Part shown: in pieces, positions 32,974-45,274 of the stretch
How positions within the stretch are numbered: position 1 is the first letter of the stretch
Layout: every line of letters begins with the position of its first letter
Source of the DNA: Undaria pinnatifida
Taxonomy: Eukaryota; Sar; Phaeophyceae; Laminariales; Alariaceae
NCBI GenBank assembly: GCA_012845835.1
Contig: JABAKD010000023.1
Location: 8,826,840 to 8,890,839 of the forward strand
DNA: 64,000 bases
Direction: 5' to 3'
The notes under the pieces: generated by a model
What the model was told of the DNA's origin: nothing
Database searches by the model: none
Seen by the model: the letters and a program-made list of their open reading frames with translations, nothing else
Made by a program: the position numbers and the translations under genes

Positions 32974-34915
32974 ATGCGTCATGCCGGGATCTCTGATATC
33001 CTGAAAGGGCGTCCTTGCCCCGAGCCCGAACTAACTAGTCCTCGTCCATCTTCTAGAAGAAGTAGGCCTTCACGAGCTGTAACTCGCAGCCAGGCCGCTG
33101 ACGAAACGGGCACTCAGTCCGGGGAAACGCCCCCGGCTGACACAGCAAAAAATGTACAGCCGGACGCAGGGAGTACTCCCGTGGACACGGCGCATCTGCT
33201 GCCATCATATTCGGGATATTCTACACACCCAGCCGCAACATCAGTTTTATGGGCCACGGATGACAACATGTCAAATTTGGAAGACATCAAGCACTGGCAC
33301 TGCGACAACAGTCTTCTGTTCGACTTCTTGTTCCTGACAACATCGGGAGCTGCGGCCAGCTTTCTTCTACAATTCAAGCCTAAACGAGGTGAACTTGCAA
33401 CTGGAAAAGCTGCTTAGGATGGTATGGTTAGAGAATATCAAAATTCCACCCGCCAACGTAGACGTATAGTCTAATCAAACAACTACTAACGCATACGGTC
33501 ATGACGGATGGGGAAGACCCAGACGTGTTTTTAAATGAAGTATTCTTTTTACGGGATGAATTGGTGGACATGGGAGAGGTATTCAACGATGACAGCATAT
33601 TGGACATAGTGTTGGAAGGACTCACGGATGAATACCTCCAAATAAAATATAGCGCCGAAGCAGATGATGACTTCACACTCGACTGAGCTGTGACAACAAT
33701 GCGAAATATATACGCGAATAGGGCGATGCAAAACGGGCCTTTGCGAAAAGCGAAGGGGCGTGAATCTGCTATGGTAGTCACGTCAACACCCTTAGCAGTA
33801 GTGATCTGTTCACACTGCAAAACGCCAGACCATCGATTCCAAAATTGCTTTAAGCGCAAGAGAAAGATGTCGGGGAAGAAACCTCCCCCGACAACTCGAA
33901 AGAATTCGTGGTGCAGCCTGCAAAAATTCAATCGCCACGATAATATCGACTATCAGTCTCAAATGCGGGACGACAATATATCCCGTTGCCCTCGTCCTGG
34001 CCAACAAAATGGCCGGCACAATAACAACCGCGGCGCTCACGCCAACACCGCCATAACTCCAACTTCAACAACGCAAATGGAAGCTTACGTCCCAGTGACA
34101 CATGCTCCATCCACTCCTGTGTCTGCGACTACAGAAGCTACTTCTACGTCCTTCGCGACTCCTCCCTGTCCACCCTCATCTCCAGCTGGTATAGGTTATT
34201 CTTTCATCGCCGCACCTCCGATCAACATCGCCGCGCAGCCCGTCGACTTCTCCATGACCGCGGACAGCGGAGCTTCTAGCCACCTCATCGACAATCAGCT
34301 CTTACCTGGCATCGAACATGAAATGAACCACCATGTACAGCTGGACCCTCTTGAAACAATAAACGTAGGAGGAAACCATGGCCTCTAAGGCGTTGGGCAA
34401 GGGGTTTTGTTCGTTCAAGTGTCGGACCACATAGGCTCTAAGCACTCTGTGCAGCTTCCTTTCACGGTCGTACCAGGGCTAGGCAGGCACGTATTTTCGG
34501 GGGGATCAGCTGCTGTGATAGGATTCACTATGATCATCGCCACGAAGCCGTATCTGGACATGGGTGCATTGGCTGTACCCCTACGCAAAGACAGCCACTG
34601 CTTTTCTCTGCACCATCTTGACCTTACCGCTGGTGCTACCAGCCGAACACCTGAGACAGCGTTTCCGACCATTTCTAGCAAAAAATTAAACCGGAAACCA
34701 TCCTCGCTGTTTAAGCTTCAACTGCTACTGAAGCGTTTTCCCCGCCTGAAACCATTCCAGCTAACATCGGGCACAGGAGGTTGGGTCATCCCAAGCAGGT
34801 GATGGCCGAGGTGAAAAATATCCCAGAGTGTGGGGTAAATTTTCCAGACACTTTATCGGCGTGTGATACATGCAAGATCATCAAGAGTACTCAACAGAAA
34901 CACCTAAGACATTGA
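32974..34915 (+). pseudogene. Copia gag-protease-preintegrase remnant
   Basis: The gag part has DIKHWHCDNSLLFDFLFLTT and GAAASFLLQFKPKRGELATG; its frame is cut by TAG at 33415, where the sequence reads on as DGMVREYQNSTRQRRRI. A second frame from 33501 gives EDPDVFLNEVFFLRDELVDM and ILDIVLEGLTDEYLQIKYSA. An in-frame TGA (33684) and TAA (34386) follow. Within it C-x2-C-x4-H-x4-C (CSHCKTPDHRFQNC) is the zinc knuckle and TADSGASSHLID the protease box. After a frameshift near 34760, GHRRLGHPKQVMAEV and CDTCK give the HHCC integrase finger. It is dead in its current form. Confidence 0.85.
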
Positions 34916-35200
34916 GGCCTAACCTTTCCAGCGAACATACAATCTGGTGAGTACTGACCTGGTGGGATACGTCGACATAGCAAAATGTGCCGACCATCAC
35001 AGCAGGGTAAAAGAGGCCTCCTTCGTCGAAGAGCCGCCTTTCGTTCTACCAACAGCAGACTCGGCCACTTCTCAGGTATGAGCGCGTCAGCTGGTCCTAC
35101 AACGCCAAGGATCTCCGAAACAGCAGTTCGATACCGTTTCGCAGTACACCAGCAGGGCTCTCGGAATGGATATATTTAACCGTCCAATATTTATTTCGGT
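34916..35200 (+). pseudogene. Copia integrase fragment, heavily decayed
   Basis: TYNLVSTDLVGYVDIAKCAD, in a different frame from the finger, resembles the start of the copia integrase core. KQQFDTVSQYTSRALG near 35115 may be the segment near the catalytic Glu. The two lie too close together, so most of the core is deleted. Confidence 0.5.
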
Positions 35201-37396
35201 ACCGAACACGTACGCGCAACGTATTGCCTCACCATGAGCGGAAAAATGCAACCTTCAGCTACCTCTGTTCGAATACAAACGACTTCAGCTCGGAAAACTC
35301 TTTCTAAGCTCCAGCACCTTGAAGTCTAAACTACAGCTCCGGCCCGCAAGACCGCCTTGACTGTCGCGACGACCTTTTATAGTATCCCAGGCAACCTCCA
35401 TGATCGCAAATAAATGTCATTGCTTCATGGAGTTCCATGATCGGAAAATTGGTGCATGGGTTAGATACGTAGCAAGATCATTCTCGATGCCGCCATCGGG
35501 GCGTGCAGAAGACGTTGAAAATATATATTATTAATACCACCCCCGGAAAGGATGATGGGAGGAGGAGAGGGAAATTGGAAGTTGGAAGTGACCAAGAGAG
35601 GTCCCCCTTCTCCAAGCTCGCCTCGTCCCCGAACCATAAATAGCGACAAGCGCTCTCGTGCCATACTTGGATAATTCCATCGTACCACACAATACACTCA
35701 CGCAGCTAAGCCATACATACTGAGCCAATCTTACTAACCCATACTTCAGTCTCCCAGTACGTGCGTATGAGAGCATATATGCAAATGTGCATGTTCCGTT
35801 TCTTGTTGAACCATATATGATGACGATGTATGTGGCACACGAGCAACTGTTCTTACGTGTATCATACAATAACAAGTCGTATCATGCACCAGTAAATATT
35901 ATTGCTACTGGTGGCTCCATAGGTCACGTACGTACCATACAAATACATATAGGAACGTTTCCCCATGGATAGTCCGCCTGAAGAAATATCCATGCCTTTA
36001 TAACATAACAGGCCACATACTGCAATACAGTTATAAAATATTCCTCGCATGATTCACACGATACCTTTGACGGCGTATCTCCCCAAATTCACACCATTCC
36101 TTAGACGGCGAATGGCCCCGAACACATTACCCCATCGTACATATTATAGATGCAATGTGGTTCCATGAATCGAACCATGATATCATAACTTCTCACATTC
36201 CATACAAGGTTACGACGTTTTATAGGTGGGAAAAAGTCAAGCCTGTGTGTGATTCTGCCGTGTGCTATCGGACCTTTCAATCACCGACAAACCGCGATGT
36301 ACCGGGGACGGCGAAGCGCGTTACGAACAACCAAATAAGCAATGTACCGACGAACGATTGGTCCATCATAATTCAGCTACAAGACTGCAATAGACCGGGG
36401 AAGAACAAGGCCGAAGTACACGTGGCATCACAACCATTCTCCCCGTCTCTGTCCAAGCGCTTCTTCAGCCTTCCTTTACCTTCCGTACAAATGAGCTCCA
36501 TCAACAGCTACCCGAATGGCACTCCCGTCAACAATCGGGGACAGGCGCTGGTTTTGTGGGTACGATTGAAATTGGTACTTAAGTAGAAAATATTTCTTAG
36601 TGCAACAGTTCTTCGTCAACTATAAAGTTACAACTGCTCGCCAGTTACGTATTAGTAAAGGTGGAACTATGTGTCGTATGAACTTAAGTAAACGATAGTA
36701 CAGCAATAGGCAAGATGTTCTACCGGAAAATGCGTACGATTACATATTTTAGCATCAACGAGTAAAGGCTCACAAATACTGTCTATCTCATGCTCTTCAG
36801 CGTACGAGTAGTATCAGACAGTTTATCGTTACATGCGTATCCGAGGATCATATTGAAGTGGCGTGGTTATCTTACAGCAGTGACCTTTGTTTATTTTTAC
36901 AGCAGTGACCTTTGTTTATTTTTATTATTTTTGGGACATGGCTCGATGATGGACTATGATTACATCCATCACAGTCTAATAAAGTACTATCAGTATTCGT
37001 ACTTCTACCTGCTTCTTTATTTTTTGTTTTTGCGGAAGCACGTAAGTACATTCAACAAACAATTGAATATTGAGAATGTTATATTTTGTCGTGTTTGACA
37101 CTTGTCCACAATTCTCTAAATTTGTCTTGTATTGTTTATCTATTTGGTACAATTCAGGAAGCGTGTTCAACACCCAGTATTTATCGCTGGTAATTACACA
37201 GAACGTATTTTTTACACGTAAATTTCTTTGTAAGGTTTGATTTTATTATAAATGCGTGGATAACATAGATACATTCATATTGCCGCGGTTGATACACCGG
37301 ATTGAATATGAGACCCATTTGTTTTGTACTATTTTACGAATTTGTTTTTCTAAGTATGAGGATTCTCTAGCAATCTGACTTTGCATTATGGGGTCG
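35201..37396. other. Interior of second copia element without recognisable coding
   Basis: AT-rich DNA with short ORFs only. A 143-codon ORF at 36155-36586 is unrecognised. A 25-bp direct duplication (CAGCAGTGACCTTTGTTTAT...) lies at 36876-36925. Confidence 0.45.
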
Positions 37397-37819
37397 TATT
37401 GAGAGTAAGAACCTTGGATTCAAATCTAAGTGGATGCGCAGTCTATTCGAGCAGTGTATTCGCACGAATAAGAGATGCAGTTGAAGGTTGAATCTTACGT
37501 TGAATCTTCGCTGGAACTTTGTTGTAAACGTATATTTGAGTATGTTATGGATGTCCCGTCGTCCCGGTATTCTACCGGACTACGGGCGTTGTTCCGTGAC
37601 AATCAAGTGGTGATGCAACCCACCATGATCACTCTCCCAACTCTCCCTTATTTCCCTTCTTTCCCTTCTTCTCTCTTGGGCCTCAAGCGCCCTTTTCACA
37701 CTATTCCTGTTCTTTTTTTATAACAAGTGATCTTAACAGACACTTTGGTGCCACCTCTGCATCTCTTCGCAATGAAGACAGAGCCTCCACACAACCATTG
37801 TGTTCACAGGCTATTCACA
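37397..37819 (+). repeat. 3' LTR of second copia element
   Basis: Starts TATTGAGAGTAAGAACC, so the canonical TG is mutated to TA, and ends CTATTCACA. It shares the CCGGTATTCTACCGGACTAC block with the 5' LTR. Confidence 0.85.
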
Positions 37820-38344
37820 GTATGATGGCATGACCCTCCGTCGTGGGACAGAGATCATAGCAGATCGTTCCGCGATACTTCAGGCGGTTGTCGACCAGAC
37901 ATGCAAGTCGACTCCAACACTATGTTTCACCATAAAACATATACATGCTGCTCTCTTGCTCCGGGCTTGCTCTCAGATTTTTCTGTCCGGTAGACATATA
38001 CATGTCCTTAATTCTTGGTATTCCAGTTCTTCCTCGAAAAGCAGGGTTTGTTGTTGTTGTTTTCACATTATCTGGCATAATTAAGTCCGTGGTCACAGGT
38101 ATAGACGTATGAGTGTAGCCCATGTAGTGTCGGAATGTCAGACTTCATCGCTGTGAGGAATGATAAAGAAGTGTTATAATTCAGTTGGTCTCGTGAACAG
38201 ACTCGACGCTCTGTTATTTTCCTCTCAGATGGTTAGATATACTCTCACAACAACAGCAGTAGTGGTAGCATACTGCTCTCTCCTCTACCACTACAACAGC
38301 AGTGTGAAGCGTCGTTTCCGCCAGGTACATACAAAAAAATTACC

Positions 38345-38490
38345 CAGATAGCTACAGTGTAGTTGTAATGGGAGTCGCCGACCTATATCCTTAATGAGAA
38401 CACACAAGCCGTAATACGCGCGATCGGAGTATCACACACAGCTTGCAAAGATGAGTTTCGACAAAATCTCCGATCTCACAGCTGGGCTAT
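38345..38490 (-). mobile_element. G-tract TIR family, terminal fragment
   Basis: Minus-oriented: GGGAGTCGCCGACCTATATC, then AATACGCGCGATCGGAGTAT and TCTCACAGCTGGGCTAT. Confidence 0.7.
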
Positions 38491-38734
38491 ATTTGCATTT
38501 ATATATATATAATTGTTGTCATTCTTATGGGAGATGTGCCAGTAGATGATCTGCTGTGTGGCCCTCGTGTCGGAGAGAGGTCGATGATCGTTAACAATTG
38601 AGCTATCTCATAGAAGATGGTTGAAAACACTCGCGCGACTGTTAGCTCGGGCATTCCCTCGGGGTGAATTCGAAGCTGCTCTGGCGGCATAATATATCTC
38701 CAGAGATGTTGTGTGCATAGCTGGTACCTGGTAT

Positions 38735-39660
38735 ATTATAAATTATAATATCATAGACTTCCCCAGCTGTGGGATCGAAGATTTCGTAGAAACTCATGTT
38801 TGCTGCAGCATGCCGTGTGTGACACTCCGATCGCGCGTATTGCTGGATTGGTGTCCTCATTAAGGATATAATAGGTCGGCGACTCCCCTTGGAGGTTCAG
38901 TGTTGTAGTAGCTTGTACGAGAGGGTCAACCGGGTGATGTTGACCACTTTGTGCGCAGAAATTATAAAAGCCGTTTTTAAGGGGGACCAAATCTGACAGT
39001 GTGGAAGGAAATGCATCCAATCCGATTATTTTCAAGTATATCCTGTTCAAGTCGTATAGCCAAAACCGGTGAGGGGAGGAAGGCGTTTATGAGCGCGTGG
39101 GGGCCGGGGGCGGGGGGGAAATTTTCTTTTTGTTTCAGGAGGGGGGAACGGGGGCGGGGGGGGAAGAGGGGGATTGAAAAGGAGGGGGGCCGGGGGGGCG
39201 GGCATTCCAACCGCTTTTGGTCGCATAAACGTACACTTTGTTTGGAAGGGACTTTATATTATTATACGTGTTGTGCTAGGTCTAGCGATGGTACGGGTTG
39301 CGGGGAAATAGAATGCGGGCGGGAAGTTACGCGAAATGAATTGGATCTACGGCATGGATAGCTGGAAAGGTAATGCTTGATAAGGCGTGATATCATCTGT
39401 CTAGTGGTGTTTATGTCTCTGGCAGATTTTGATTTTAGGTGGGGCGGTGGGGGAGCGGGGGGGGAGGGGGGGTTGTGTGCGTGTGTGTGTCTTGGGGGGG
39501 AGGGGTTGATGGGGCGGCGGGAGAGAGGTGTGTATGATGGTGGTGGTGGTGGTGACGGTGGCGGGGGACGGAGGAGGTGGATGGTAACCAAACATTCTAC
39601 CTGTGTGTGACATGCAAATGTTGAACAATATTTCACAATTAAAACTCTGAGGTGGGATGG
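38735..39660 (+). mobile_element. G-tract TIR element, long copy
   Basis: Starts at the CCAGCTGTGGGATCGAAG block and keeps GGTCGGCGACTCCCCTTG and the AAATCTGACAGTGTGGAAGG stretch. G-runs follow at 39097-39195 and 39435-39560. The block around TGTGCTAGGTCTAGCGATGG matches 19525-19545 of the other long copy. The two long copies therefore share a common internal sequence, not only the ends. Confidence 0.65.
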
Positions 39661-39870
39661 GAGGGAAAAATGTTACTACGTGATGATGGTGTTGCTTTTT
39701 TTTGTTTGATGCTCTTTATACGAGTAGCAGTGCTCTCTGATTTTCGTATAGCATATTAATACGCATACTACTACGGCCATGTACTTATGGTTTGCTCTAA
39801 ATGTATTTTATACAATACCCTGTGAGGGAAGTCCATTAGACTAATATTTCTATTATAAGACCGGTATTTG

Positions 39871-39987
39871 ATGGTTGCCACCGTAGCGTAGCGAATAGAC
39901 AACCATTAAGGACCTTGGACTCTTGGGTCAATGGTTGCCACCGGAGCGATAGACAACCATTTTAAGGACCTTGGACTCTTTGGTCAA
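39871..39987 (+). repeat. ~60-bp tandem duplication
   Basis: Two units begin ATGGTTGCCACCG and end AAGGACCTTGGACTCTTGGG or a close variant. Each contains the short inverted pair ATGGTTG...CAACCAT. Confidence 0.8.
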
Positions 39988-40271
39988 TCTTTTGGGTACA
40001 CACGTGCCTTATGCTCGAACAGCCAGGTCTGGTTATTTTGTGAGATCAGCATGGGAAAAGGAGATAACCATTTGGAATAACCACTTACAACTGTGATATG
40101 CACTGTGTTATAGCTTCGCGGTGTGGTATAATACAGGGATCGGGTAGTTTGCCGTAAGATAGAATATTCGATTTGTGCAACCATATTGTATCTCCATGAT
40201 GACAAGTGATCATTGTGACCTGTGTGGAAAGCTTGCGATATAGTGTTGCTATAATTCATAAAACTATCATA

Positions 40272-40733
<462 letters not shown>

Positions 40734-40941
40734 CTTCACATGAATTATGTATACAGTGCCATGACGACTAATAATGCTTGCCAGATAGGATAGCTATTAT
40801 TCAACAAGTGTGTTTTGTTGACGCTAAACTGATGTCTCTACCCGTATACATCCAGCACACGATCAATATCCTCACCGCATCAAGCTCTAAAGCCACAAAG
40901 AATAGGACAGATAGATGTTCATTTCGAATACAGCAAGCAAT

Positions 40942-41211
40942 TGTTAAGATACGGCCTCGAAAGTGCTGTTATGATCCCCATTTAATATCACTTGGATGGG
41001 GTTCATACGATAAGGTTGTCGTTTTTCATTCGGGAAAGTTAGGAAATACATCGGAGGCACGTGCCTCCGATCTCACAAGCTATCCGGGGCTCTGGTGGAA
41101 TCGAATAAAACTACGTCTCTACGCAGGCAAAGAAAGTGAGTACTCACCGAGGACCTGCTCAATTGGCAGACCTGCAGGGGGCACTCTGTGTCCCCACCCT
41201 ATTACCTTACA
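40942..41211 (+). repeat. 5' LTR of gypsy element
   Basis: 270 bp, TGTTAAGATACGGCCTCG...CCTTACA. Shared blocks with the 3' LTR include ATCGGAGGCACGTGCCT and GGGGGCACTCTGTGTCCCCA. Confidence 0.85.
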
Positions 41212-41589
41212 AATAGCGTCGTCGGTACAAGGGACTGACCCAGCCGAGCCCACGGGCCCGACCGCTGTTTCTACTTCGTCTGGCTCTTCGGAGCCCCAGA
41301 CGATGCCGCCTTTTTCAAACCCCATCTCCACTCGGAGGCGCCGGCGTTTAGCAACAGCAGCTGGTGAGGCACCCCCTGCTGTCGACTGTGGCTTCGGGCT
41401 CGGCGGGGGCCCCCGGCCATCTTCCAGACGAGTTGCAACTATGCCATGAGCCCGACGGCAGCGGCCGACTCCGCCCGCCGCCGCGACGTTTACTCTTGCC
41501 CACCCGCAGGCCAGCACGGTACCACTTCCGTCCGACCATTACCACGCAGAGACTTTGGGAACTCCTCTCGTACGGCTTACGCCTTCTCC

Positions 41590-42215
41590 TGGTGACGCGT
41601 CGACTACACCTACGAGGTCGGATGCCCTCGACGACGCTGCTCTATTGCGGGCGGTTCGCGGATTCCGTCGTGCGTTACTCGCATGCTGATTGGAAGCGCG
41701 AACAGCACGAAGAGCCGACGTGCCACGCCACGATATGTTGCATCTCTATGGGCCGGCCGTCGGCCCTGTACCGAACGTCTTGGCATGCTAACCCTCGCAC
41801 AATCGTTCCACCCTCTCAGACATCCAGGAGCTGGCGGGTAAGGGTCGACTACATACAACCGACGACGGCAGCGTCCTACTCGTCCGTAACCCGACACTGC
41901 CGCCAATAAAAGCCTGACAAACCCAACTCTGTGGGGCGCGCTGCTTGCCTGCTAAACGACGAACCAGTTCGCATCTACATTCCCCTGCTCATGCGCCCTT
42001 GGATCATTCAAACTTGTCACTCGACGGCCTGTTGTCACCTTGGCACCACGCGCACGTTGCGCATGCTGGAACGTTTTTTTATGTCGTGGATTGGCATGAA
42101 TGTATGCATCCGGAACACCCCATGGCTGACTGTTCGCTGGCCCATCATCTCAATGCCTCTACCAGAAGGTCCAGGTGTCGCCGTCGGTGTTGACTATTTC
42201 GGCCCCTTCCGGTAA
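41590..42215 (+). pseudogene. Gypsy integrase N-terminal region, decayed
   Basis: Frames give TRSDALDDAALLRAVRGFRR near 41610, IQELAGKGRLHTTDDGSVLL near 41825, then VRIYIPLLMRPWIIQTCHST, CCHLGTTRTLRML and VGVDYFGPF up to 42215. These are the linker, part of the HHCC finger (the CC pair is not seen, suggesting a small deletion) and the first core Asp. At least three frame changes separate them. Confidence 0.7.
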
Positions 42216-43525
42216 CACCACAAGACAACACCTTCATCCTGCTGTTCACCGATCGCTTCAGTCATCGGGCCCACATGTTCCCCATCACTGACGCTGAGTT
42301 CACCGCGGAGGGTGAAGCCATTATCCTGGTGAACCAATACATCCCCTTGTGGGGGTGCCCGCGCACCATACTCTCGGATAACGGACTGCAGTTCTGCTTC
42401 AAGATTTCACAAGCTGTAGATCAGCTGTTGGGTGTGCACGAGCTTGCTACAAGCTCCTATCATCCCAAATGTAACGGAGGCATTGAGCGGGTAAACCATA
42501 CTTTGGCCCAAATGCTGGCTATGGTCGTCAACGAGCGACAAGACGATTGGGACTTGCACCTGCCCCACGTAGAGTTCGTTTGCAACGATTCCGTCAGCGC
42601 GGCGACGGGTCTGGCGCCCAACGAGGTCCACATGGGCAGACTCCCACGGCTCGCCCTGACGATTTTCGACCGCACTGGTGTCGTGGGACACCAGATTCTG
42701 GCCCGTGACCACCTGGCCTATTGCGACTTGGCGACCAACCGGCAAAGGCGTGCGAACGACATTGTCCGCGCACATCACGCTCTCATCGTTTCTCATGTTA
42801 ACTGCGGAAACTCCGCCCTCACCGATGCGCTGCGTCCAGCACCTATCTCCACTGTGGATGGTGGGGCATGGGTGCACAAATCTGCCTCTACCATCCGCCA
42901 GGGTGTGAAGGCGAACACCCACGTCAAGGTACTCAAGGCTAAACTCGCGCTTAACTGGACGGGCCCGTACAAGATTTTTGCCGTCGGTCCCTGCTCCCCA
43001 GCCGAGACTCCGGACGGTTCGCCGCTCGGGAGCAATCTCCTCTACTTGGATTTCCCTTCCGACCTGCCCGGTTCGGACGCTCGTCGACATGTGGATATCG
43101 AGCGCTGCAATCCCTGCGCCAACCCCCACGACAGCGGGAACATGCCCAAATATCTACCGGCGGGCCTGACGCACTACGTGCCGAACAAAATTTCAAAGAG
43201 GTCCCCGCCGTACCACGTCACTCAAGACAACGTTTCGAGTCCCCTCCAACGGCTGGAGGTGGAGCAGATCACTGATCATCAGTCGGTACGAGGGCGAGGT
43301 GGCGTCATCGCGGTGCTACACAAGACGCATTGGGCGGGACTCTCCGAACCTTCCTGGGAGCGGGAAATGTACCTCCACCTCTCCCGCTCCCACATTTTGC
43401 GTTATTGGGCCGGAACCCCGGACCATCACCGCCAAACCATCCGCCTGTACCGCCGAATGGGGATCGGGGCGGCACAGCGCGAGGTCTCCCGCAACAACGG
43501 GGAACGTTTTCTAGCGCCGGGCTAA
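42216..43525 (+). pseudogene. Gypsy integrase core plus chromodomain, 416+ codon frame
   Basis: The frame is open from at least 42213 (TPQDNTFILLFTDRFSHRA) and the first Met is 42275. The core continues with TILSDNGLQFC (second Asp) and YHPKCNGGIERVNHTLAQML (Glu). WTGPYKIFAVGPC is the C-terminal integrase module. Residues ~328-378 of the Met-started ORF (VEQITDHQSVRGRGG, then VLHKTHWAGLSEPSWERE) resemble a chromodomain, which in chromoviruses of plants and fungi directs insertion into marked chromatin. The frame ends in TAA at 43523-43525 but the protein similarity reads on. Confidence 0.8.
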
Positions 43526-43882
43526 CCCTGTGTTCCCCGCGCCGATTGGATCCGTCCCTGCCACGACACAGAATTTCATAAGGGAGTCCACGTTTGGTAC
43601 AAGGGAGGCGATGGGTTATGGTGGCTTGGAAAAATCAGCGCGAGCACTACCGGGGACAAGGTATACCTGGTCCGCTTTCTGGACGACCCGGGATCGATTA
43701 AACTTAATCTTCCCCCGGCGCGCTACATGACTTCGACGGGAGCCGTACGAGGCTCTTGGTGCTTGCACGTTCAAATCGCCAGTGCGTTTCCTCGGGGAAT
43801 CCAACGTAACGTTGACGAATCTCGAGGCGCGGCCGTGGTCAATTGCCTTCGAAGCCGTCATCGCTCCTCGATAGTTCTTTAA
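43526..43882 (+). pseudogene. C-terminal SH3/Tudor-like domain of gypsy polyprotein
   Basis: In the same frame as the chromodomain ORF, 118 further sense codons follow the TAA. GVHVWYKGGDGLWWLGKISA and KVYLVRFLDDPGSIKL, then LPPARYMTS and VRGSWCLHV, have the strand-rich, aromatic pattern of a Tudor/SH3-barrel reader. The uninterrupted 118-codon stretch shows that the TAA is a recent nonsense change within one polyprotein. The fold assignment is inference. Confidence 0.6.
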
Positions 43883-44736
43883 TTTTAGGGGTCATGAGGG
43901 TTTAGTATTTGGTTGTTCTTAGTGTCCTGAGGGTCTTCGTCGGGGTTTGGGGCGGTTCGTTCCATCATTATTTGTTTCTTTTTGTCCTGCCGAAACCCCT
44001 TTTCAGTGCCGGGCCAGGGTTCGGGCAAACCGCCGCTATCTGAGGCGCTGGGCTGTCGCCCTTTCTTCATTGTTCTATTTCGCCCTGTCGACGCCCTCCT
44101 CAGCTCAGAGCTGGCGGGCGACCAGGGCACCCTTTTCACGCGTAACGTGGTACAGGGCTATGTTCGGGTCTGTGAGTCATCTTTTATCATTTGTGTGTTG
44201 TACTTGTTCTACTTTGTTTTTTCGACTAAACATTTGCCCCCCTAGAGGGGCTGTAGGTGCTGATACCTTCCATCCCGGGTATTTGACGTTTCCTCGTCTA
44301 ACCCCCCGCCATGCCGATGGCCCGCGGGAGGTTTTTCGCATGACTTCTCTCTTGTGTTAGCGCCCGTGTTTCCCTCCATATTGACAAGGGCTCGCCTCGC
44401 CGAAGTACCTTTTCTGTGATTGGTTTGCCGTAGAGCATTTCCTGCCCCCCCCCGCCACACCGGCGGTATGCGGCAGGTTCTAAAGCCTTTTCTGCCCCTC
44501 TCTGCCACACCGGCGGCACGCGGCAGGTTTTTGATGAGTGACCTTTGCCTTGTTGTAGTGTCTGCGTTTCCTTCCACTTGTTTTTTTCTCGTGTTCCTGG
44601 CTCCATAGCTAGACCGTTAGAGGTGTGGGAGTGGGTTTTGAAGGGTTGCATCTTCGACTCATGGTCTAGTTCGTAGAACCTGAGTTTCCCCGAATCTCTC
44701 ATATTTCTACATATGCGGCTCATCAAGGTGGGCTAG
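43883..44736 (+). repeat. Gypsy 3' untranslated region with CCACACCGGCGG repeats
   Basis: No further coding sequence. The block TGCC(C)...GCCACACCGGCGG...CGCGGCAGGTTTT recurs near 44302-44336 (decayed), 44446-44480 and 44500-44535, each followed by related T-rich sequence. Confidence 0.6.
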
Positions 44737-45007
44737 TGTTTAGATACAGCCTCGAAAGGCCTGAAAATATCCGAATTTGATATCATTTGGATGGGTTCCG
44801 TATGAAAATGTTGGCGTTTTATATTCGCGAAAGTTAGGAAATAGATCGGAGGCACGTGCCTGCGACATCAGGAGCTATCCAGGGCCCTAGTGGAATCGAA
44901 TACAGCTACGTCTCTACGGAGGCAAAGAAAGTGAGTATTCTCCGAGGACCTTCTCAATTGGGCAGACCTGGAGGGGGCACTCTGTGTCCCCACCCTGTAA
45001 CCTTACA
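44737..45007 (+). repeat. 3' LTR of gypsy element
   Basis: 271 bp, TGTTTAGATACAGCCTCG...CCTTACA. It differs from the 5' LTR at many positions, so the insertion is old. Confidence 0.85.
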
Positions 45008-45274
45008 CAAGGTGATGATGATGTTGTTATGCAACGCCACCGGCAATGAACACAAGGGGGGAGAACAAGTGCAAATCAGCTTGCTACTGGTTTAAACTTT
45101 TTTTTCAAAACGCATGTCATGTGCCCGCGCTCAATTACGTTACTTCGTTCGGCATATATATGTAACTTCGTTCGGCATACAGACGGGTTGGGAGGCCATC
45201 ATGCGGACGGCACGTACGAAGTACCCTAAAGTGCTAGGTTGGTGTGGTGTAAGACAATTTTAACATGACGCATG

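Larger units (their letters stand above)
32145..37819 (+). mobile_element. Second Ty1/copia LTR retrotransposon, decayed
   Basis: 5675 bp between LTRs of 427 bp (32145-32571) and 423 bp (37397-37819) on the plus strand. Internal order is leader with hexamer repeat, gag, protease, integrase start, then ~2 kb without recognisable coding sequence. RT and RNase H were not found, implying deletion or heavy decay. The flanking five bases (AAGTG and GTATG) do not match, so no target duplication is claimed. Confidence 0.85.
40942..45007 (+). mobile_element. Ty3/gypsy LTR element with large internal deletion
   Basis: 4066 bp between two ~270-bp LTRs that start TGTT and end CCTTACA. It retains integrase, chromodomain and a C-terminal domain; gag, protease, RT and RNase H are absent. 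The five bases outside the two LTRs (GCAAT, CAAGG) do not match. A PPT-like CAAGGTGGGCTAG lies just before the 3' LTR. Confidence 0.85.
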
